Counted from the first letter of the stretch, positions 1 to 14,445 are shown. The stretch: 64,000 nt of DNA from Piromyces finnis (GCA_002104945.1 MCFH01000051.1:186001-250000); one strand, 5' to 3'. Notes: generated by a model not told the origin, from the letters alone. Translations and numbers: made by a program.

Positions 1-119
1 ATTTAAGTCTAAATGTTGATGACTTTTAAGAGAGTCTTTCTCTTTCTCTTTTTTTTTTTTTAGTATACAAATAAATGAATAATATATGAGTAAAAAAAAA
101 AGTTAATAATTTATGTTTA

Positions 120-3100
120 TTATGTTAACTTACTTAAATTGGTTCTTTTATCCATCTTTTTACTTTTTAATTTTATTAAATTGCTATTATTTCTTGGTAG
201 TGGTGCGATAAATGTTGACTTAAATAAATCACCATGATGACTTAAAGGTCTAAAAGCAGGGATGATTGTTGATTTTAAGGTTTTTTCTTTTGATTTTTTA
301 GTTTTTGATTGTTTTCCAGAATTATTTTCTTTATTATAATTTTCTTTCGGAACTACTAATTTATTATGGATATTTTTATTTCTTTGATGGAATTCTTTTA
401 TACTTTCTGTAAGAGTAAACGAATCGTTTTTATTATTAATAATTTTATTTTTTTTAGATTTATTATATTTTAATTTATTATCGATTTTTTCTACAGTCAA
501 AAGATTATTTTTCTTTTTACACTTCAAAATATCATCATTTTTTATTTTATTTAAATCATTTAATACATTTTCATTTCCAATATCATTATTAATAATAATC
601 TCTTCAATATTTTTACTTTCAATTACATTTTCGTTTAAATTATAGTTATTTAAAGGGTTATCAATATTACTAAAATTTAAATTATTAAAAATAGTTAAAT
701 TAGATTCATTTTCACTAAGTATCTTATCATTTGTCTGTTGTTTTCTTTTTTCCAATTTAATTTTTTCTTTTAATTTTTTATTATTTTCATAATACTTTTT
801 TATTTCATTATATCCCCAAAATTCATTTATTATATTATTGATTTCATAATTAATTTGCATACGATCTTCAAATTCCTCAGTATTTAAAATGAAATCACTT
901 TCTTTAATTTGGCTTTCTAATAAAAGACTCTTTTCATAATAATTTTTTAATTTTTCTAATTCAATTACTGATTTTCGACGATCGGAGTCTGTAACAAAAA
1001 ATGTATCTAAACTAATAAGAGATGTTGGCATTGTAGATACAATTAAATGGTAATAACAAATAAATCTTAAATTTTTAGTTTCTCCTTTTTCCACCATTAG
1101 CTCATTAAATGTTGAAAAAACATCTGGTAAAATATTGTCATTATATATATCATTTTGTTTTTGAATATCACTATAAAATGCTTTATTTACTGGATTCTCT
1201 CTATTATATATTAGTTGAATTAAAATTAAATATTTTCAATGATTATTTTATAATAATATTTATTTAATATATTAATTTCTTTTTTTAATTTATATTATTT
1301 ATCTTAAATGATTTATAAGATATTCATTATATTATATATATATATAATTATACTAACCTAATATCCAAAATTTTTAAGTTCATAAGCATTTTTAAAGTAT
1401 TTAGAAATGGAGGGAATATAACTATCATATTATTAACAAGGTAGAGTTCTTCTAAATTCTTTAAATATAATATTTCTTTTATGTTTTTTATTTTATTATT
1501 ATTTAAATTGAGGTACTTTAATTCATACATATCCTTAAAGAGACCTAACGGGATAGAATCAATATTACAAGAACTTAATATAAGGGAATTTAAATTTTTA
1601 CATAAATACAATTCTTCTAATTTTAAAATACGCCTATCTAAAAAATTTTAATTATTCAAACAATATTCAATAATAATTAGAATTTAGAAATTAAATCTTA
1701 TAAATATAATGAAAATAATTATTACTTAATATAAATAATTCTTTTATATTAGTCAAATCCGAAAATTTTATATTTAAAGGATTGCTTAAAAATAATAAAA
1801 TATTATATTAGCAAACTTAATACATTTATTCTGTATATAAATCTTAAATTTTTAATTATATATATTTATTACTTTGTAAGTGGAACCTTAGATTGGATTG
1901 ATAAAGTTTTTAAATCACTCATTAAATAGCAATTTTTAATTTGCTCAACAATACTATCGTTAATATATAATTCAGTTAAATTTGGGAAATAAAATTCATC
2001 AAATTTAATGATAAGGCTTTTATTTATATGTAGTGTTTTAAGATTTGGAATTGGTTTTTTAATACAAATATTGTATATATTATTTTTATCTTTATTTATA
2101 TTTATTATTTAAATATTTTAAAATAAGCATATTAATACTAATTTATAATATACAAATAAATACATTTTTTTTTAAATATACATACTTAATGATAGATATT
2201 TTAAATATGTAAAATTTTCTAAGTTGTTAATAATCTGAATCTTGTTATTACTTAAGTCTAATGATTCCCATAAAATTCTATATAATATTTTATATTATAA
2301 AATGATATCAATATTATAATTTAAACATAATACATTTTAAATATAGAAATAAAAATACCTTTCCCTTGATGGTTTAATAGTAATAATTTTATTATTTTTG
2401 AGACTAAGATGGATCAACTTTTTTAATGAATATAATATTGAAAAATCAGATATATTATTGTTATTTAAATATAATTCCTTCAAATTGTTCAACTTAGATA
2501 AAGGTGTCAATACTGATATATTATTATTAGATAAATCCAGATATATTAAATTTTTTAAATCCTTTAATTTTTCAATAGTTTGTAATCTATTGAAATAAAT
2601 CAAAAATCAAATATTTAATATTAAAATTATAAAGTTATAAAGTTATAATGTTTATAGAAAATTTATATATTACTTATTATTAGTAACTGATAAGTAAGTT
2701 AGTATAGGTGATGAAATTTCAATACTTTCTATTAAATTGTTATCTCTAATAAAATGTTTAAGAAAACCGTAAATATGATATATGATATTATATATATTTT
2801 ACAAAAATAATTACTTTTACATAAAAAGAATATTTATACTTACAGTCGCAACTTTTTAACATTACGTAAATTATAACTATTATTATTAAATATCATTAAG
2901 TTTTGATTAGACATATCAATAATTTCTCCATAAATTTCTGGGTTATTAGAACATTCAGTATAAGCAATTTCTGAAGGACTAATAATTTCAGTTTGAGAAT
3001 TATTTATTTTTCTTTCATTCGCTTTTTTATATTTTATTTCATTATTGTTCTCAATTATTTCTTCTATTTTTTATTTAATAAATTAATATATTATTAAGTA

Positions 3101-3692
3101 TACTAAAAAATTAAAGAATATTTTTTACCTGTATCATTTACAGTTTCTACATAATCAAATATATTATTATCGTAATCAGTATTGTTCAATTGTTCATCTT
3201 CATTGAGAAATATATTATCTATAATTCAATTTATTATGATAAAAAGTAATGAATTTATTACTTTATTTATTATTATTAGCAGTAGTAGTACTAAATAATT
3301 ATTATTATACCTTCATTAATAATTGAATTAAGAGAAATATCAATTTCTTTAAGTGATAAATGTTCATTACTTATTGAAATTTCATTTCTATCTACAAAAT
3401 TAAATTTATCTTTATGCGTTTCCTCATTTAAATTAATAATTTGTTCTTCTTCTGTTTTATAAAAAATAAATTTTATAAGAAATACTAGAATTTATAGTTT
3501 TTTTCATAAAAAATTACTATTAGAAATATTATTTATCATAATATATTTACCTAAATTTATTAATTTATTAATTTCAAAATCAAAATTTTTAAAAAATTCA
3601 TTATTTTCTCTTTCATTAATTTCATTTAAATTATATGTTCCATGATTATAAAATGAATTATTTTTCTTTTTTAAATTGTTGTACATTTCCAT
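120..3692 (-). CDS. Leucine-rich repeat protein, 873 aa, 11 exons (downstream tandem paralogue)
   Basis: Exons read on the minus strand: 3692-3551, 3451-3311, 3218-3129, 3063-2844, 2745-2674, 2586-2359, 2277-2186, 2089-1873, 1784-1726, 1637-1358 and 1200-120. The lengths sum to 874 codons with the stop, and every junction has GT-AG signals. Residues 1-180 are acidic and disordered. About residues 185-515 are leucine-rich repeats of the LxxLxLxxNxI type, for example LIYLDLSNNNIS. They end in an LDIR/ENP repeat and a cap ending SLISLDTFFVTDSDRR. The rest is a Lys/Asn-rich tail. Several introns fall inside the conserved Leu or Arg codon of a repeat. The LRR class and cap recall Nud1/Cdc11/centriolin-type scaffolds, but that is inference; any LRR adaptor is possible. 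It lies 516 bp downstream of a longer paralogue on the same strand. Confidence 0.85.
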
Positions 3693-4208
3693 ATCAGCAT
3701 ATCATTTATAAGTACTATATTTCTTTCATTAATTATTATTATTTTATTTTTTATCAAAAAATTCTTCTAAATCGTATAGCCTTTTTTTTTTTTTTGTTAA
3801 TCCAAATAAATGGTATGTTCTATATGTAGTTTTAAATATATAGTTAACCTTTCAAATTAATAATTAAATTTTTAATTAAGCTAATTAAATTTTAAAATTT
3901 TAAATAAAAATAATTTAAAATTTATTATTAATTAAACTTTGATAAAAATGTTTTTTATATTTAACAATTAAAGTTTTAATTTATAAATTTTATTATTTTT
4001 TAATGATTATACATATATATATGTCAAAAAATCATTTAAATGATAGATTGAATTTTGTTTTTATATATAATAGTGTTTGTTATATAGAAAATATTAATTA
4101 TAAAACTTTTGATGGTTAAAAGAATTAATTAATACAATTAAATACATATTCCAATTCTATAGAAATATATATCATTTTAAATTAATAGCTTATTTTTATT
4201 TCTACGAA
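3693..4208. other. Intergenic gap between the two LRR genes
   Basis: AT-rich spacer between the stop of the upstream LRR gene and the start of the downstream one. I see no open frame with coding character. It must hold the 3' end of one transcript and the promoter of the next. Confidence 0.6.
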
Positions 4209-7200
4209 TTAATTTTTGTCATTTTTATTTTTATAAAATGAATAACTCTCTTTATGTTTTTTTTTAATATGATTTATCCTCTCTGTCGATTTTTTACTTA
4301 ATTTTAATGCTTTTTGCTTTTGTGAATAGGTCAATTCTTGGGGTTGATCTAATGGTACCCAGAATAAGCTATTTTTTTCCGAAAAATCATCATTTTCATT
4401 ACTATTAAAAGCATGATATTCTTTGTCATTTATTATAAAACAATTATTATCATAATTTCTAAAAGTATTATTTTCCAATTTATTTAAACTACTTTTCCTT
4501 AATTTTTCATTTTCAAATACATCTTGATTCCTAAGATCTCTTTTAATTTTTTCAATATTATTTGACCTTTCAAAAAGTATTCTTTCATTCTCCTTAATAT
4601 TCTTCTTTAGTTTTTTTATCATTTCATCATTATTATCATTAATTTGTTTCATAAATTCACTTCTTGATATACCATCTTGTATTAATTTTATATCTTTTTT
4701 TTTCGTATGTTTCCTTTCTTTTTGACTTTCTTTATGTGTATTTACTCTACTTTTTGGAAAAATTGGTTCATACAATTTTTTGTAATTAAAATATTTATTT
4801 GTCTCTCCTTAAATATTATATTATTTTTTAAAAATTATAATATTTATATTATTTATATTGAATAATTAGATATTAAAAATTAAAATGCAATAAGTAAAGC
4901 TTATAAATACCTTCTATTTTTTTTATGGAATATTTAATTGAATTATCTTCTCCATTATTTTTTTTTTCTCTTTCATTGCTATTACTTTTTATATCTTTTC
5001 TCATATTATCTGAATCAATATCTGAATTTTTTAGCGTAATATTTTTTAATATATTCTCAATCTTTTCTAGATCTTTATAAGTTTTATCTAGTTCTTTTTC
5101 GTTCTTTTCAAACAAATATAAATTATTAAAACAAATATCTAATGCTTCAATTGTACTATTATTTACCATGTTTTGTTCATATAAATTTAAGCTTATATTA
5201 TTCTTAATTTTATTCTTTTTTTTAGTCTCACGGTTATTTAAATTATTTGTATTGCTTTTAACATTAATATCTGAACTTTCATTTGTATATTTACTATTGT
5301 TATCTATAGTGTCTTTAGTAATGTCATCTTTACTATGAGATTCGTTATAATTATTTTTGTTTTCATTATTTTTATCATTTTTTATTTTAGTAGTTTCTTT
5401 TAAATTTTCTGACTTACTAATTTTTTCTTCAATACTATCGCCTTTTTGTTCTGATTTTAAAATATTTACAGAATCATCACTATCTTTTACTTTAATATAT
5501 GTATTTGGTAAACTACAGTTGCTAGTATTTTTTATATTTAATGATTTTTCCTCATTTGTGACTTTATCTTTTGTTTCCTCATTCATTTTTTTTACCATTT
5601 CTTCAAAAATTTTAACATCTAAATAATTAAAATATTCATTTATATTAATTAAGTTATAAATTTTCTAATATAAAAAATATATATAATTATATTTACTTTT
5701 ATTTATTGAGATAATTCTATTAAAATCACTGAGGGAATTCAAGTCATTATCAATTGTTGAAAGTAAATTAGTGAGATGTTTTTTATTTTTATTAATAACT
5801 TCCTTAATATTCTCATTTAAATTGTTATATTCAAGTTCATTAATGTTGCTTATACTATTTTGAAGGATATTTTTAAGTTTTTTAATTCTTTTCAAAGATT
5901 TATTAATTTCATTCACAGAAATAATTAAACCATCCAATACTTTCAAGCTTTCTTTAAAATTAATAATAATAAGGCTACGATAGAAAGCTCTTTCTATAAA
6001 TATTTTATCGTCTAATCCGTTACAATAATTAATATCAAGTTCTTCCCATTGCTTTACTTTATTATATTCTAATTCATTATTATTTACTATTCCAATTTCC
6101 TCTGACTGAGCTGGGATGTCGTTTTCTTTTGATTTTTTTACTTCAACAGACAATTTAATTAATTCTGTAAATTCATATGTATTCAAGTAAAAATTCCTAT
6201 TAAAAATATTGTATCTTTATATATAAAATATTTAAAAATAATTTCTACTAAAAGAGTAATTAAATATATGGTATTATTTTAAGAAAAAACATACCTTATA
6301 TCCAAGTATTCAATTGTATTATTATGTTCTAATGATTTAATCACATTATAAAAATCTTTTAATTTATTACCAACTAATAGCAATACTCTTAAATGTCTTA
6401 TTTTCTTAAGACTGTATAGCCTATCTATTTCATTATATCTTAAATCAAGTATACTTAAATTCATCAGATTATTAATAAATATTGGTGATATTTTGTGTAT
6501 ATGACATGTATTAGCAGAAAATACTTCTAAATGAATATTATTAGAGAATATTTCTAAAGAATTGATATTGTTCCCTATTTAAAAAGTAAATGAATTTTTG
6601 ATTATTAGTTTCTTTTTAATAAAAGTAATTTTTATATGATAATATATTTCGCTATTTCATTACCTGAAATGTAAATTTCCTTCAAATTAATTAGATGATC
6701 AAATTCAATTGAATTGCTTTTTTTAATAAAATAATATATAAGTGTTAATAGATGATTATAGTATTTCATAATTTAAATTAGACTATAATTATTAGACAAC
6801 AATATTTACATATCTCCATTTTTTTGATTTTGAATATAAAGCGTTTTAAGATTTGATAATCTATAAATATTTGAGATTTTGGTAATATAATTATTATCCA
6901 TATTTAAATATTCAAGATTTTCAAATGTTCTTCCATCAAAGTCGGTTATATAATTATCATTTAATATTAGTGTTTTCAAACTTGGATGAGAATATATTAA
7001 TTTAAGTTCTTCTATGCGATTAAATGCTATATATTATGTAAAATATAAAATATTATTAATAAAGATTTATTTTTAAATGAATATATATAGAAAGAGGGAT
7101 AAAAAAATCAATATCATTAATATTAATATTAATAGATACATACAACAATTAAAATACTTTAAACACTTTAAATATTCTATACCGCTTACAACTTTAATAT

Positions 7201-7603
7201 TGTTATTTTCTAAATTAAGTGATCCCCAGTAATAATTTTCACTAAATTTTATAAAAATTATCATATCCAAGCATTTAGTCAGAATAAATAAATACTACAT
7301 ATACATATTATCAAAATATTATAAAAATTAATAATTACTTATTTAAATATTCAACATTCAATATATATATATTATTATTTTTTAGACTAATGTTAATTAG
7401 TCCTTTCATATTAAATAATGGAGAAATATCAGATATGCGATTTCCATCTGCATATAAATCACGTAAATGTATAAGTGAAGTTAAGGGAGATAAATCATTA
7501 ATTGAATTATTAGATATATTAAGAAATTGAATATTTAAAAAGCATGATAAATTATCTATATGTTGTAAACTATTATTATATGACAATAATAAAATTTAGA
7601 TTA

Positions 7604-7668
<65 letters not shown>

Positions 7669-10485
7669 CAATGTAAAAATTTTCAACTCAAAAAGTAAAT
7701 ATTACCAGTTATTTATAATTGATAATTTAACTACTGTATTAGGTATTCCTTCAAATGATGTTAATCTATTATTTGATCTACGTGTAAAAAAAATGTTGTA
7801 TATATAAATATATATACATTTTTATATATTAAATAATGTTTTTATTTATATAAATATCGCTTACAAATTAATGTCTTTTAATGAAGTCAAGATTTTATTT
7901 AGACCATATATATTAGAAATATTAGCATTTGATATATTTAATCTTTCAATCTTATTTAATTCACTTTCTGTATAAACAGAGAGAATTTTCTCAAGTATTA
8001 TAGGTTGTTCTGATTGATTTAATACATAGTCAATAAATAATATATACATATATATATATAATATTAGCTAAAAGGTTTACAAGATACAAAAAATAATATG
8101 ATTGTTCATTACTTTTTGTTTCAGAATTATTTGTATCAACAATATTTTCTATTAAAAAATTAAAATAAATATTAATATTAATTATTAAATTAGAAATATA
8201 CTTAATATCTAATTACCATATAAATTATTGTTTCTATTACAATTATTATCACCTATATTACTTTTTTTTGAATTATCTAATATATTTTAATTAAATATTA
8301 ATATCTTTTATAAAAACAAAGTATTTTTGCTTATATTTACCTAATATAGATGTACTATTGAACGGTAAATTTATTTCACTTAAATTTACCTCAGGACAAC
8401 TTCTATTTTTATTAAATAATTTATTTGATGTTTTTCTTTCTCTTATATCTGTTTCTACAGAAATATATATATCATTAATAGTAAGAAAATTGATATTTTT
8501 ATAATAATAATTAAATGTATATTTATTATATTTACCACTTTTAATTTTATTTTTCATATTAATAAATTTTTTGAAATAATTAGTATTTAAAGTATCTTTT
8601 TGTTGTTCATTACTGCTACCTTTATTATATGATTTATTGTATTCTTTATTTAAATTTTTAATATTTCCTTGTAAAATTTTATAATTTAAATCACTAAAAC
8701 TGTATGTTTCTTCATGAATATTTGAGTTTTGAAATTCATTAATACTATTTTCGGTATTATATATTGTTTCATTGTAAATGTCATTATATTGAGTATTAAT
8801 ATTATTCATATTATTATTAAAATTATAATTAACATTACTGTTGTTATTAGTAATATCCAAATTATTATTTTCAATATTATTGTTTTTATTAGAGCAATCA
8901 ATTTTATTGGTATTACTATTAGGATGATTATCATTACTTGTAATGTAGTTTTCATTACAAATGTTTTCATTATAATTATTATTAAATAAAATATTTACAT
9001 CTTTATATTTATCATTATTATAGTCTATAGTATTATCACTATTATTATTATTATTGTTGTTGTTATTGTTGTTATTGTTACTCTTATTACTGTTTTTATT
9101 ATTATTATTTGTAGTAATATCAATATTAGTATTAACATTAGTATCACAATTATTAGCATTAGTATTTAAAATGATGTCATTATCAATATTAATATTATTA
9201 TTTGTGGTAGTATTAATATTAGTATTAGTATCACTATTATTAACATTAGTATGTAAGATGGCATTGTTATCAACAGTAGTAGTATTAGTATTATTAATAG
9301 AATTGATATTTAAATTGGTACCAGAATTAGTATTAATATTAATATTATTAATGAGATTACTATTGTTAGTTATTTTACTATCTTCTGTATCATTATTAAT
9401 ATTGTTGTTTCCATAGTTGTTTTTTTTGTTTTGATAATTATTGTTGCTACTGTAATAATAATTATTTTTGTTAATATTTAAATTACTAATTTGAGAATGT
9501 AATTTAGATTTTAATAACTGATTACTGATATATTTGCTACATTCATCATGATATTCAATCATGTTAATAAGTTCCTTATAAAATAATACATCGTTTATAT
9601 TTATATCATTATTATTATTTTCATTATTAATAGAAAATTGATTACTATTATTATTATATGAAACACTACTTTCACTATTTTTTGGTATAAGCTTATTATT
9701 AACAAATTCATTAAAACTTTCTTCTTCAATAACTTTTAGTTTATTCATAATATTATTATTCTTAATTAATTGACTATAATTTTCAAAACTTATTTTACTT
9801 TTATTATTTTTAATATAATTATTTAAATTCTTTAAATATAAATTACTATCGACATGGGATATCGTACGTTTAAAATTCTTATTATACTTATTGTTATTGC
9901 TAATCTGGGTATTGATATCGGAATTAAATTGATTTGTATATTTAAAATCTATATTATTATTATTAAAATTTTTATCATTAATATTCTTATCGCCATTATT
10001 ATTGTCATTGTTTGGTTGATTATCATAGTTACTATTATTATTACTAATATCATTACTACTGATGTTATTGCTATTGTTGAAATTAAAATTAGAATTAATA
10101 TTTGAAATATGGGTATTTATACTTGAATTAATATTACCATCAGCATTTGAATTTAGATCAATATTAGATTCACTAATTATAATATTATTTTCAATATTAC
10201 TTATATTTTTATTTCCTGAGCCAAAGTTATTATTATAACTATCACTGAAATTGTTTTGTTGAATATTTTCAATAATTTCAAAGTTATTCTCTCTATTTTC
10301 TTTTATTTTTTGGAGACTATTATATTTATTATTATTAGAACTATTATTACTCATATCATTATAAATATTTTCATTATTTCCACTGAAATTATTATCTAGA
10401 TCAGTATGATTAATATTGTTTAAGTCAATATTAGTCATATTTATACCTTGGATAATATCTTTATCTTTACTTTGATTCATATAAC

Positions 10486-10556
<71 letters not shown>

Positions 10557-12541
10557 GCATGATCTTGATTACTATAAGATATAGAAATCGATGGTAATAA
10601 AATCTCAGTATTATTATACATATTGTTTGTACTATTCTCTTGGTATTCAATTATATTATAATTATTATTACTGTGATTATTGATATTATTTCCGTCTCTA
10701 ATAATAATATTATTCTCATTATCTCTTTGGTACACATTTATATTATAACCATTATTGTTAGAATTATTTCTATTATCTCTTTGATACTCATTTATATTAT
10801 AATTATTGCTAATATTATTATTAGGATCAACATTATTGTTATTATTAGCATTATTTCTAATATTCTCATTCCCTTTATTTACATTATAATCATTATTGTT
10901 ATTAGAATTGTTTCTATTATCTCCTTGATATTCATTTACATTATAACTATTATTGTTATTGTTAGAACTATCTTTACTAACACCTTGATATCCATTTACA
11001 TTATAATTATTGTTGATATTACTGTTAGAATTATTTCTATTATCTTCTTGGTATTTATTTACATTATAACTAATATTGTTGTTGTTAAAATTATTTCTAT
11101 TATCTCCCTGATATTCATTTACATTATAACTATTGCTGATATTATTGTTAGAATTACTTCTATTATCTCCTTGATATTCATTTACATTATAACTATTATT
11201 GTTATTGTTAGAACTATCTCTACTAACACCTTGATATCCAGTTACATTATAATTATTGTTGATATTACAGTTAGAACTATCTCTATTATCTCCTTGATAT
11301 TCATTTACATTATAACTATTATTGTTGTTGTTAGAACTATCTTTACTAACTCCTTGATATCCATTTACATTATAATTATTGCTGAAATTATTGTTAGAAC
11401 TATCTCTACTAACACCTTGATATCCATTTACATTATAATTATTGTTAATATTACTGTTAGAATTATTTCTATTATCTCCCTGATATTCATTTACATTATA
11501 ACTATTGCTGATACTATTGTTAGAATTATTTCTATTATCTCCTTGATATTTATTTACATTATAACTATTGCTGAAATTATTGCTAAAATTATTTCTATTA
11601 TCTTCTTGGTATTCATTTACATTATAACTATTGCTAATATTATTGTTATTGCTAACATCATCATTTCTATTTTCATTCCCTTGATATCCATTTATATTAT
11701 AACTATTATTTATATTATTGTTATTATTAATATTATTATTATTATTATTATTAATATCATTTCCATTACTTCCATTTTCTTGATATTCATTTATATTATA
11801 ATTGTTGTTATTATTATTGTTAATAATATTTATATTATTTTCTTGATAATCGGTTATATTATAATTATTACTACTATTATTATTATTAGCACCAACATTA
11901 TTTATATTATTACTATCTTCATTAATACTTTTATTTTTTTGATGTTCTTGATGTTCTGGCATATTAAAATTAGTATTTTCATTAAAATTATTACTATTAA
12001 ATTTACATTCTTGATTATAATCATATTCTTGATTATTATAAGTATAATTATTTATATTATCTACAGCACTACAATTTAAACGGAAATCATTAATTGGAAG
12101 ACTAATTGACTTTAATTTTTCTTGATTTTTATCTGTTTTGATTAAATGATTAGGAAATCTTCTTTTAATATTGTTCATAATACCAGAAATACTTCCATTA
12201 CCTATGTTAGTATTATCATTACTATTATAATGATTATTGCTATTATTACAATTACTATTGTTATAATCAAAATTTCCATTATTTATATTATTAGTATTAT
12301 TATCATCATTTGATTGAAAAAGACATTCCAATGACAAAGGGGAAAACATATCTTTTAATTTTGTTTTTTTCCATGGTTCATCATATGTTTTTCCAGCTAT
12401 TGATTTTCCCAATATAGTATTATATACAGTACCTCTTGTCATTGTAGTTTTCCCACCATCATTTAAATTATGAATTTTTTCTTCCATTTCATAATCCCAT
12501 TCTTCCGATAATTCATCTTCCCAATTAGAGCTATTTAACAT
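4209..12541 (-). CDS. Giant Asn-rich leucine-rich repeat protein, 2399 aa, 13 exons; possible Nud1/Cdc11-type scaffold
   Basis: Exons on the minus strand: 12541-8341, 8276-8217, 8148-8113, 8009-7865, 7777-7706, 7569-7339, 7241-7144, 7026-6810, 6716-6664, 6574-6295, 6196-5697, 5618-4911 and 4807-4209. They total exactly 2400 codons; the acceptor of exon 4 has an in-frame alternative. The start (LNSSNWEDELSEEWDYEMEE) is acidic with tryptophans. Residues 1-1400 are disordered, with YQ repeats and pure Asn runs. LRRs span about 1450-1800 and end in LDIR, followed by a cap reading SLKVLDGLIISVNEIN. The tail (1900-2399) is charged and partly coiled-coil. The order of disordered N-terminus then C-terminal LRR and cap resembles mitotic-exit/septation scaffolds Nud1/Cdc11 at the spindle pole body. 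This is inference from architecture only. Confidence 0.82.
7604..7665. repeat. (ATT)n microsatellite inside an intron
   Basis: An uninterrupted trinucleotide array lies in the intron between 7706 and 7569 of the long LRR gene. It has no coding role in the model. Confidence 0.9.
10483..10558 (-). repeat. Pure polyasparagine tract in coding sequence
   Basis: A run of about 24 consecutive AAT codons lies in exon 1 of the long LRR gene. The codons are all AAT, so the tract can expand by slippage, unlike the mixed AAC/AAT stretches around it. Confidence 0.9.
10610..11890 (-). repeat. About 19 degenerate coding repeats with core NVNEYQGDNR
   Basis: The translated exon contains roughly 19 copies of a 20-24 residue unit with core (Y)N(V/I)N-E/G/K-YQ-G/E/R-D/V-N/S-R. 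Copies are separated by 5-10 Asn/Ser residues. Two alternating subtypes can be read: EYQGDNRNN and GYQGVSRDS/GVSKDS. The DNA repeats as well, with a TTGATATTCATTTACATTAT core on the plus strand, so the expansion is fairly recent. Confidence 0.9.
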
Positions 12542-13176
12542 TTTTTAATAGTAATGATAAAATAAGAGATTAAAGATATTATAAACAAATACACTTTTTC
12601 TATTTATTTTTTTTTAATATGATATATAAATAAAAGAAATTAGTGAAACTAAAATTTTATTAAAAAAAAAAAAAAGATTATAATATACCTTTCTACATAT
12701 ATTATATATTTCCTTATAAAGATAGCAGAATAAAAGTTTTATTATTATTGATTTAAAAATAATATTAATAATAGACTATATAAAGCATCTAAAAATGAGA
12801 AGTACATTCAATTGACAAGTTAAACATATAACATGCTTTATTTTTTAAACATTTATACTGAAAAAATATTAATAACAATTACACTAATGTTTAAATTATA
12901 ACAATAAAAAAAATTCAAAACTTAATTTATAATAAATACTAAAAACATTTGTGTATAATTAATTTCAATATTAAATTTTATAAACTATATACAATTTCAA
13001 TTTACATTAAAAAATATTTTACTACAAAAATTATTCATTAAAAAGCACAGATGTGTATAATAATTTAATTTATATTAAAAAGTTTAATTTATAAAATGAT
13101 TGAAAATAAAAAAAAAGAAAAAGAAAATTTTTTTTTTATTTTAATAATAAATTAATAGTTTTTTAATATTATAAAA
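12542..13176. other. Divergent intergenic region
   Basis: AT-rich spacer between the start of the giant LRR gene (minus) and the start of the zinc-binding protein gene (plus). It should contain both promoters. I see no coding segment and no recognisable motif beyond A/T runs. Confidence 0.6.
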
Positions 13177-14147
13177 ATGGGTGTATGTAAAATTATTATA
13201 AATAATATAAATAATTTTTAAACAAAAAGTATAAAAAATTTGTAATATAAAAATAAAGTTTATTAAAATTTCATTATATAATATGTATATATAAGCGTTT
13301 TCAAATTCAATGGAAGATGTATAAAGAAAATGTCAGCAAAATTAAACCTGTTGACAATGAATGGGAAATTAAAGTTAGTTTTTTCTTTAAATTTATCATC
13401 CATTAAAATATTATTTATTATTTTATCTTATTTAATTTAACTAATTTATATATTATTCAAAAAATAGTTTAAATGTGAAAAGTGTGATGAAATAAGTAAT
13501 ACATTTGCTGTTGTAGATGGTGATGAAGAAATGGAAATTCCAGGAAGTAGAGGTGTTAGTAATTTAGTTATTAAATGCAAAAGTTGCAAAAGTAATGGAA
13601 ACGTTAGTAAGTATACTTTATCAAGAAAAAAAAAATAGTAAAAAAATAATTAATTATTTCTTTATGACACGAACTTAAAAAAATAACTTTATTAAAAATT
13701 ATATAATAATAATGATAAATAAATAAAATAATTAAAACCAATACCAATAGATATTGAAAAAAATTCAATTCAAGCCTATGATGATGAAAACGAAAACTTT
13801 AAGCCATTGGTTAACATGGAATGCAGAGGTTTAATACCAGAGGAATGGAATATTTCTGTAATTATAAATATTTTAATAATGTTTTTATTTATTTAATTTA
13901 ATAATAATGATAATAACAATAATAATAATAATAATAATAAATGAATAAATAAATAAAATAAAATAAAATAAAAATTTGAATAATATATTTTTTGTGAAAA
14001 TAGGGAATGTTCGAAGGTGAAGGTTCTAGTGAAAATAAAATTGAAGAAATTGAACTTGAAGATAGGGAATGGTCCGGATATGACGAAGAAAATGATGCTG
14101 CTATTTTAATCAGTGACGTAGATTACCAAATTAAGAAAATTAAATAA
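13177..14147 (+). CDS. CXXC zinc-binding protein, CZIB / DUF866 family, 157 aa
   Basis: Exons: 13177-13182, 13296-13373, 13468-13606, 13751-13857 and 14004-14147, total 158 codons with the stop. The first exon is only ATG-GGT, and the rest of the N-terminus (RFQIQWKMYKENVSKIKPV) follows after an intron. This was chosen because it reproduces the N-terminus of the human homologue C1orf123 (start MGKIALQ). Zinc-ligand cysteines are C31, C34, C65 and C68 in two CxxC pairs. Further family signatures are PGSRGVSNLVIKCKSC, ENFKPLVNMECRGLIP and the terminal DREWSGYDE. Length matches the family (about 160). The protein is a small soluble zinc-binding protein of uncertain cellular role. Confidence 0.94.
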
Positions 14148-14414
14148 ATATATATTTAACTTAAAATTTATAATAATAAATTACAAATATAAAAGAAAAC
14201 CATTAAATATAATATTTTATTTTTCAAAATAAAATGTATTTACACAGATAATAATGAAAAATAATAATAATAATAAATTGCAAATATATTAAAATATAGA
14301 AAGTTTATAAAAAAACTTTTTAATTATTTTTTTTTTATTGTGTGCTTAAATCTTTATTAATTTAAATATTCTTTATATATATATATCAATTTATTATTTG
14401 TTTATTATTCTTTC

Positions 14415-14445
<31 letters not shown>

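Noticed and set aside
10640-12079. Long plus-strand open frame rich in Ile/Val/Thr
   Set aside because: Mirror image of the Asn-rich exon of the minus-strand LRR gene; AAT/AAC codons read as ATT/GTT.
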